Positions 49,904 to 54,529 of a DNA stretch of 54,529 nt are shown piece by piece; positions within the stretch are counted from its first letter, which is position 1; each line of letters begins with the position of its first letter. The notes beneath the pieces were generated by a model, which saw only the letters and a program-made list of their open reading frames with translations, was not told the origin of the DNA and ran no database searches. A program made the translations under genes and the position numbers. The stretch spans positions 1 through 54,529 of the forward strand of contig JACPBO010000003.1 of assembly GCA_016180285.1 (NCBI GenBank), written 5' to 3'. This DNA is from Candidatus Woesearchaeota archaeon. GTDB lineage: Archaea > Nanobdellota > Nanobdellia > Woesearchaeales > JACPBO01.

Positions 49904-50758
49904 ATGTTAGAAGAGCTTTATTCGCTTGATTTTATTGAAAGGCATTCTATAATCGCATTTGTAATGGGTCTTGCCTATTCTGTGATCGGCATTGGAGCTG
50001 CCCTTATCCTGTTTCCTGAGGATCCTGCTATTGTTGCTGTGGCATTTACATCAATAATGATGCTGCCTACATTGAGGAAATTGCTGAAGCGCGAGGAAGA
50101 AAATGAGAGCAAGAAAGAAGGCTTCAGCTTGTTTGGATTTTTCTTTGAGCATAAGGCCCTGTTCAAGGTCTACACATTTTTATTTTTAGGCATTTTACTG
50201 TCATTCTCGATTTTTGCCTTGATTCTGCCGAGCCTTGCAACAAACCACATCTTCAGGAATCAAATAGGCGTGCTTTATGGAGCTACAGCCGGCGGAGCAA
50301 TATTCAGCTCAGGCTTGTTTAAAGACATTTTTTTCAACAATCTCGGCGTTTTAATATTGTGCTTTATCGCTGCCTTTATCTTTGGCGATGGAGCAATCTT
50401 CCTGCTCACTTGGAATGCCTCTGTGTGGGGCACAATATTTGGGAATCTGGCTAAAACAGCTGCCTTGAATGCGGGCCAGAATCCGTTCATCTACTTTATC
50501 GTTGTTTTTGTTGTTGTTTTCCCGCACATGATATTGGAAGCATTCTCTTACTTCTGCTCAGCTTCAGCAGGCGGAATAATATCAAAGGCAATAGTTAAGG
50601 AAAGCTTTTTCTCAGAAAAATTCCTCAGGATAATAAAGAACACACTGATCCTGTTCGTATTCGCAGTCATAGTTCTGGTCATTGCTGTATCGATTGAAAC
50701 TTATGTTCTCGGCAACGTAGAAGTCTATAAGATAATAATTCAGAGGAGCTTTTTATGA
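49904..50758 (+). CDS. SpoIIM-like (DUF95) membrane protein
   Basis: The protein is about 284 residues with six membrane spans. The core pattern FFNNLGVLILCFIAAFIFGDG then LLTWNASVWGTIFG and FPHMILEAFSYF matches stage II sporulation protein M / DUF95 (NN, FG-x-G, W/LN-x3-G and PH-x3-E). The ATG at 49904 follows TATA box ATGTTTATAAAC (about 49869-49880) at leaderless distance; a TTG 18 bases earlier is the alternative. In archaea SpoIIM-like proteins are widespread with unknown function, perhaps in vesicle or membrane remodelling. It is monocistronic. Confidence 0.82.
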   Translation: MLEELYSLDFIERHSIIAFVMGLAYSVIGIGAALILFPEDPAIVAVAFTSIMMLPTLRKLLKREEENESKKEGFSLFGFFFEHKALFKVYTFLFLGILLSFSIFALILPSLATNHIFRNQIGVLYGATAGGAIFSSGLFKDIFFNNLGVLILCFIAAFIFGDGAIFLLTWNASVWGTIFGNLAKTAALNAGQNPFIYFIVVFVVVFPHMILEAFSYFCSASAGGIISKAIVKESFFSEKFLRIIKNTLILFVFAVIVLVIAVSIETYVLGNVEVYKIIIQRSFL

Positions 50759-50837
50759 AGAGTATAACGGTAATCTTCTAACAAATTTTCATTAAAAATA
50801 GTAATATTTAAATACTAGTATTACTTTATTACCTTAT

Positions 50838-51083
50838 ATGGGAGAAGTAAAAACTATAAAGGGAGTGGATGCTGATAGCTGGAGCTTTTTTAAAAGCATT
50901 GCCGCCAAAAATAACATGAAGATGGGAAAATTATTTGAGAATATGGTGGAAGCATACAAAGAAAAATCCAGCAATGCATGGGATAAAATATTAAATCCAG
51001 GGTATAAGATTAGTGAAAAAGAAGCGGCGTATATGAAAAAAGCGATAAGGAAAATCAGAAAGGACATTGGGTTCAGGGCATGA
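50838..51083 (+). CDS. VapB-like antitoxin
   Basis: The 81-residue protein is rich in Lys and predicted helical, with a small ribbon-helix-like start (VKTIKGVDADSWSFFKSIAAKN). It overlaps the downstream PIN-domain gene by four bases (ATGA), the usual layout of vapB-vapC. The ATG follows a TATA-like ATTTAAATACTAG segment by 25-30 bases. The DNA-binding family cannot be named from sequence alone; the context is the main evidence. Confidence 0.65.
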   Translation: MGEVKTIKGVDADSWSFFKSIAAKNNMKMGKLFENMVEAYKEKSSNAWDKILNPGYKISEKEAAYMKKAIRKIRKDIGFRA

Positions 51084-51478
51084 CGTTAGCATTGAACAGC
51101 TCCATATTGATGAGCATTGAAAAAGGAAATGCTGACATTAAGAAAAAGCTAAAGGAGCTGTCAGAGAAGCATGAGGGGCCGCCAGTTATAACTTTCATTA
51201 CATATTTTGAATTCTTAGTGGGCATACAGGAGAGAAGCGCTAAAAACAGGGAAAAGGCTTTGTCTTTTATTAATGAATTCGGGGTTTTAAAAATCAATAA
51301 GGAAACAGCCCAAATTCTGTCTGATTTAAAATACAAGTATGACGAAAAGGGAATAACCCTGCCTTTAGCTGATTTTTTAATTGCAGCACAGGTAATCGAG
51401 AATAATATGCTGCTTGTAACAGCTGACAAGGATTTTGAAAGGATAGACGAGCTAAGAAAAACGGTAATAGCCGAATAA
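51080..51478 (+). CDS. PIN-domain VapC-like toxin with Asn at first catalytic position
   Basis: The 132-residue PIN protein has the late catalytic segment LPLADFLIAAQVI (Asp98) and LLVTADKDFERI (Asp116, Asp118), and Glu44 in the YFEFLVG strand. The first acidic residue, normally the Asp of LDT or LDS near residue 6, is Asn6 (LALNSSIL). That change would weaken metal binding, so this copy could be inactive or specialised. It is translated with the overlapping VapB-like gene. Family members are Mg-dependent RNases that cut tRNA or rRNA. Confidence 0.8.
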   Translation: MTLALNSSILMSIEKGNADIKKKLKELSEKHEGPPVITFITYFEFLVGIQERSAKNREKALSFINEFGVLKINKETAQILSDLKYKYDEKGITLPLADFLIAAQVIENNMLLVTADKDFERIDELRKTVIAE

Positions 51479-51536
51479 AATCCAAAAACCTTATAAATAA
51501 AACAATAACTTTCATGCTAACCAAAAACAAGGTGAT

Positions 51537-51938
51537 ATGATGGGAGAGATAAGGCAGGCAAACGCTGTTTCAATGAAGAAAGGCAATTACATAATAATAG
51601 ACGGCGTGGCATGCGTTGTCAATGGCACGCAGACTTCAAAGCCCGGAAAGCACGGCCATTCAAAAGTAAGGATTGATGCTGAAGGCATCTTGGACGGCAA
51701 AAGCAGGCAGATTGTCATGCCTGGCCAGGATATGGTTGACATCCCCATAATAGACAAAAGGACTGCTCAGGTTCTTTCAATACACGGCGATGCTGCCAAT
51801 GTTATGGACTCTGAGACTTACGAAACTTTTGACTTAAATATTCCGGAAGAATTAAAGGGCCAGGTTACAGAAGGCGTTAATGTGCTTTACTGGACTGTTT
51901 TGGATGAAAAGGTCATGAAGCAGATAAAAACAGGTTAA
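51537..51938 (+). CDS. translation initiation factor aIF5A
   Basis: The 133-residue protein has the two-domain eIF5A layout. The hypusine loop SKPGKHGHSKVR contains Lys38 (counting from the first Met) in PGKHG, the modified position in archaea and eukaryotes. A C-terminal OB domain follows. It helps the ribosome pass difficult peptide bonds. Two ATGs in a row (51537 and 51540) follow AAGGTGAT; the second has the better spacing. It is followed after two bases by the L40e gene, so translation factors are grouped. Confidence 0.95.
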   Translation: MMGEIRQANAVSMKKGNYIIIDGVACVVNGTQTSKPGKHGHSKVRIDAEGILDGKSRQIVMPGQDMVDIPIIDKRTAQVLSIHGDAANVMDSETYETFDLNIPEELKGQVTEGVNVLYWTVLDEKVMKQIKTG

Positions 51939-51940
51939 AA

Positions 51941-52102
51941 ATGGTAAAATTTCCAGAAGCTGATATGAGAATTTTCCGCAACAAGTTTGTATGCAGGAGA
52001 TGCAACACTGTAATCAGCTCTTCAAATCTGAAGATAATTGCTGGCAAGATCAAGTGCAGGAAATGCCATGGAAGGGCATTCAGGCCTAAAAGGAAGAAAT
52101 AA
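51941..52102 (+). CDS. ribosomal protein L40e
   Basis: A 53-residue protein begins MVKFPEADMRIFRNKFVCRR and has C18-x2-C21 and C39-x2-C42 zinc pairs with a C-terminal FRPKRKK. The first line matches the archaeal L40e start (M-[AV]-[KR]-FPEA) and the zinc layout fits. It lies two bases after aIF5A and three before the site-2 protease gene, in one operon. Confidence 0.92.
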   Translation: MVKFPEADMRIFRNKFVCRRCNTVISSSNLKIIAGKIKCRKCHGRAFRPKRKK

Positions 52103-52104
52103 GA

Positions 52105-53316
52105 ATGAATATTGCTGATATTGTCTCAATAAGCGCGTTTGTATTGCTGATGGCTTTCTTCTTATATAAGAAAAGAGATAAAATTGCCATTGAAAAAATT
52201 ATTTATCCTGCGCTTTACATGATTATGTACAGGACTTCTTTCGGCCTTAAATTCATGAACAGCTTTGCAAAAAAGCGCAGAAACCTTGTGCAGTTTTTAG
52301 GCTATACTTTTATCGGCCTTGCTTTTTTAGGCATGGTTTACATATCTGTTGCAATAATCATTGTCATAATTATGTTTTTAATAAAGCCCGCTGCTGTTGA
52401 CACTGGCTTTGTGCTTGTTCTGCCCGGCACTTCAATCCCCGGCATCGGTTATTTATCGTTCTGGTACTGGATCATCTCAATTTTCATACTTGCGCTTGTC
52501 CATGAATTTGCGCACGGCATTGTTGCAAGAGCGCATGATCTTGACCTTAAAAGCAGCGGCTTTGCTTTTCTCGCAATATTCCTGCCTGTAATTCCTGCTG
52601 CCTTTGTTGAGCCTGATGAAAAAAAATTAGTCAAGCGAAAAGACATTGTGCAGTATTCTGTATTTGCAGCAGGCCCAATGGCAAATCTTATCTTAGCTTT
52701 AATTATCTTTTTATTGATGCCATATGTGTGGAACCCGTCTGCTTATGCCCCTTTTGAAACGAAGATTACGGAGGCGGTTGGCTTTTCATTCTCTGTCCCG
52801 AATGCAACAGCTCCAAGCGCAATTGCCGGAATAGAGTCAGGCATGGTTTTCAATTCAATAGACCATGTAAATGTTACTGATTCAATGCTATTCTTAAGAA
52901 CAATGCTCAGCCTTAGGCCAAACCAGACTGTTGTTTTGGAAAGCAATAATAAAACGTACACTGTTGCAGCAGCAGAGCATCCTGATTTGAAAGGGGCGGG
53001 TTATTTTGGCGTTAACTTGAACAGCATAAAGAACGAAAGAAGGATAAAGAACGAATACAAATCAATTTCTCCTGCTTATTATTGGTTTAAAGGCCTGTTC
53101 AAATGGCTTTTCATCCTGAACTTTTTGATCGGCCTTGCCAACTTGCTGCCTCTCGGCGTAGTTGACGGCGGAAGGATGCTGCAGGTTGCATTGCACAATA
53201 TAATGAAAGACAAGAAAAAAGCAAATAAAGTATGGGGATTCATAACATTATTATTTATTCTGCTGCTTGTTGTCGGTTTAGCAGGCCATTATCTGAAAGC
53301 CTGGGGAGTGTTCTAA
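52105..53316 (+). CDS. site-2 protease (M50 family, membrane zinc protease)
   Basis: The 403-residue protein is an intramembrane zinc protease. HEFAHG carries the HExxH motif (His133, Glu134, His137) and LLPLGVVDGG carries the second-site Asp354. Between them a soluble stretch with FSVPNATAPSAIAGIESG resembles a PDZ-like domain (about residues 220-310). Several membrane helices flank the active site. It shares the operon with aIF5A and L40e. Substrates in archaea are largely unknown; regulation of membrane-anchored factors is likely. Confidence 0.9.
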   Translation: MNIADIVSISAFVLLMAFFLYKKRDKIAIEKIIYPALYMIMYRTSFGLKFMNSFAKKRRNLVQFLGYTFIGLAFLGMVYISVAIIIVIIMFLIKPAAVDTGFVLVLPGTSIPGIGYLSFWYWIISIFILALVHEFAHGIVARAHDLDLKSSGFAFLAIFLPVIPAAFVEPDEKKLVKRKDIVQYSVFAAGPMANLILALIIFLLMPYVWNPSAYAPFETKITEAVGFSFSVPNATAPSAIAGIESGMVFNSIDHVNVTDSMLFLRTMLSLRPNQTVVLESNNKTYTVAAAEHPDLKGAGYFGVNLNSIKNERRIKNEYKSISPAYYWFKGLFKWLFILNFLIGLANLLPLGVVDGGRMLQVALHNIMKDKKKANKVWGFITLLFILLLVVGLAGHYLKAWGVF

Positions 53317-53364
53317 CGTTTTAAAATAAAAATATTTAAATATGGGAGATAAATTCATTACGCT

Positions 53365-53724
53365 ATGGGCAAGCTAGTTAAATTGACCGAGAGAATTGAA
53401 CATCTGGCCAGAAGGCTGGGAAATGTTTATGATGTAAAAATTGGTTTTATTGCTATGAGCCACTATATCAATTCATGTTATGATCTGGTCAATAAAGGAA
53501 TAATGGAAAGAGAAGCAAAGGCAATGATTAACTTTGATTATGATGGGATAACGAAATCAAGTGCGGATCTTCTCAGCATAGAAAATAATTTCAATCACGA
53601 ATTTCCAAATTCATTCTTTGGAGAAGTGGGTGGTTTGGCATATTGCATCTCCAGAATCAAAAGAGTACGTAAAGTTTGTGAGCATTTTGAATCTATTGAC
53701 TACAAGCTATCCATTCTTCAATAA
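53365..53724 (+). CDS. small helical protein of unknown function
   Basis: The 119-residue protein is mainly helical and mixed-charge, with four Cys-containing or aromatic-rich helices (HYINSCYDLVNKGI, GLAYCISRI). No known family is recognised. A TATA-like TATTTAAATA lies about 20-25 bases before the ATG, so it is transcribed on its own and the start is supported. It could be a small nucleic-acid or signalling adaptor, but that is not indicated by any motif. Confidence 0.65.
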   Translation: MGKLVKLTERIEHLARRLGNVYDVKIGFIAMSHYINSCYDLVNKGIMEREAKAMINFDYDGITKSSADLLSIENNFNHEFPNSFFGEVGGLAYCISRIKRVRKVCEHFESIDYKLSILQ

Positions 53725-53798
53725 TTTCTCTCAATGCACGATTGTATAAGAGTTTCCAACCAACAACATTTAAATAACCCTTCTTATTCCCCTAATCC

Positions 53799-54494
53799 AT
53801 GTTATCAATTGTCTTAATCGAGCCAGAGTATCCGTCCAACATCGGCGCAATTGCCAGAGCCATGGCTAATTTTGATTTCAATGACCTTATCCTGATCAGC
53901 CCGAAATGCAATCATCTGGATAAAGAAGCCATATTAAGGGCAAAGCACTCTTCATCGAAAATCCTGAAAAATGCGAAAATAAAGAATTTTTCTTATTTAA
54001 ACAGCTTTGATTATCTTATCGGAACAACCTCGAGAATAGGCACAGATTATAATATTCCCAGATCTCCTCTGAATATTGATAAATTTCTGAGTATTTTAAA
54101 AAAAATAAACACTAAAAAGTCAAAAATCGCATTATTGTTCGGCAGAGACGGCGCTGGCTTAAACAACAAAGAAATCCAGAAATGCGACTTTATCGTCGCA
54201 ATTCCCTCTTCTCCAAAATACACGGCATTGAACATAAGCCATGCTGCTGTTATTTTGCTTTATGAAATCTTCAAAAATTCAAAAAACAGCAAAATAGGGG
54301 AAAACATAGCTTTTGCCAACAAAAAAGACAAGGATGTTGTTTTGAATTATGTTTATAAGGCATTGGACAAAATGACTTTCCAGACAAAAGCAAAAAAAGA
54401 AACTCAGAAGAAAATCTGGAAAAGAGTTATTGGAAAATCAATGCTAACAAGAAGGGAGGCATTTGCTCTGTGCGGCTTCTTTAAGAAAATATAA
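53799..54494 (+). CDS. tRNA (cytidine/uridine-2'-O) methyltransferase TrmJ
   Basis: The 231-residue protein is a SPOUT methyltransferase. Motif 1 EPEYPSNIGAIARAMANF (about 8-25), motif 2 LLFGRDGAGLNN (about 111-122) and motif 3 AIPSSPKYTALNISHAAVILLYE (about 132-155) form the trefoil-knot SAM site. The layout and length match TrmJ, which 2'-O-methylates position 32 of tRNA. A short C-terminal extension follows. ATTTAAATA lies about 25 bases upstream of the ATG. Confidence 0.9.
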   Translation: MLSIVLIEPEYPSNIGAIARAMANFDFNDLILISPKCNHLDKEAILRAKHSSSKILKNAKIKNFSYLNSFDYLIGTTSRIGTDYNIPRSPLNIDKFLSILKKINTKKSKIALLFGRDGAGLNNKEIQKCDFIVAIPSSPKYTALNISHAAVILLYEIFKNSKNSKIGENIAFANKKDKDVVLNYVYKALDKMTFQTKAKKETQKKIWKRVIGKSMLTRREAFALCGFFKKI

Positions 54495-54513
54495 CCACCA
54501 AAAAGTGATAAAA

Positions 54514-54529
54514 AAACGAAAGATTTATA
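54514..54529 (+). promoter_or_regulatory. possible TATA box of a gene beyond the window
   Basis: The window ends in GAAAGATTTATA, an archaeal TATA-type sequence preceded by an A-rich segment. It suggests that another plus-strand gene begins just outside. Bases 54495-54529 contain no gene. Confidence 0.35.

Overview
The window is AT-rich archaeal DNA. Archaeal markers include a class I release factor with NIKS and GGQ motifs, an aIF5A with a hypusine site, ribosomal protein L40e, a TrmB-type regulator, and TATA boxes (ATTTAAATA type) about 20-35 bases before start codons, many of them leaderless. Several proteins begin with KRAQITVF or KAQITVF and are paired with giant secreted Cys-rich proteins. 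From memory this layout is typical of DPANN lineages such as Woesearchaeota and Pacearchaeota; the lineage call is inference.

Layout. (1) 0.1-5.1 kb: a minus-strand set with a duplicated nucleotidyltransferase, a CBS/zinc-finger protein and a beta-solenoid protein, then an unknown helical protein. (2) 4.3-25.8 kb: two paralogous surface-protein cassettes, all on the minus strand. Each has a QITVF N-anchored protein followed by a giant secreted protein. They are separated by two tandem nucleotidyltransferase/winged-helix toxin-antitoxin-like modules, one bounded by direct repeats. (3) 25.9-28.9 kb: an IMP dehydrogenase / adenylosuccinate synthetase operon, the two branches from IMP. (4) 28.9-30.4 kb: a hairpin-rich intergenic stretch, a four-copy 22-bp repeat array, and a nucleotidyltransferase with a DUF4416 protein. 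(5) 30.4-36.1 kb: a GGEEF diguanylate-cyclase-like protein, a PHP phosphoesterase, a tRNA relic, a LAGLIDADG endonuclease whose 3' end runs into tRNA-Arg(GCG), a thymidylate synthase with an N-terminal extension, thymidylate kinase, and an HD-GYP-like protein. (6) 36-44 kb: SUKH protein, radical SAM activase-like protein, dUTPase, SPFH protein, HPS-like aldolase, a regulator with a palindromic operator, a HEPN/membrane pair, aRF1 and a SprT-like metallopeptidase. (7) 44.2-45.9 kb: a TrmB module flanked by inverted repeats. (8) 46.0-49.8 kb: the nitrogen operon amtB-glnK-glnA, divergent from an Lrp/AsnC regulator. (9) 49.9-54.5 kb: SpoIIM-like protein, VapBC-like pair, aIF5A, L40e, site-2 protease, an unknown protein and TrmJ.

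How they work together. dut, the thymidylate synthase and tmk give a route from dUTP to dTDP. The guaB/purA pair routes IMP to GMP and AMP. amtB/glnK/glnA takes up and fixes ammonium. The best candidates for undescribed biology are the duplicated surface cassettes, the tRNA-Arg/endonuclease arrangement, possible cyclic-di-GMP-type enzymes in an archaeon, and insertion footprints made from the 3' ends of neighbouring genes.
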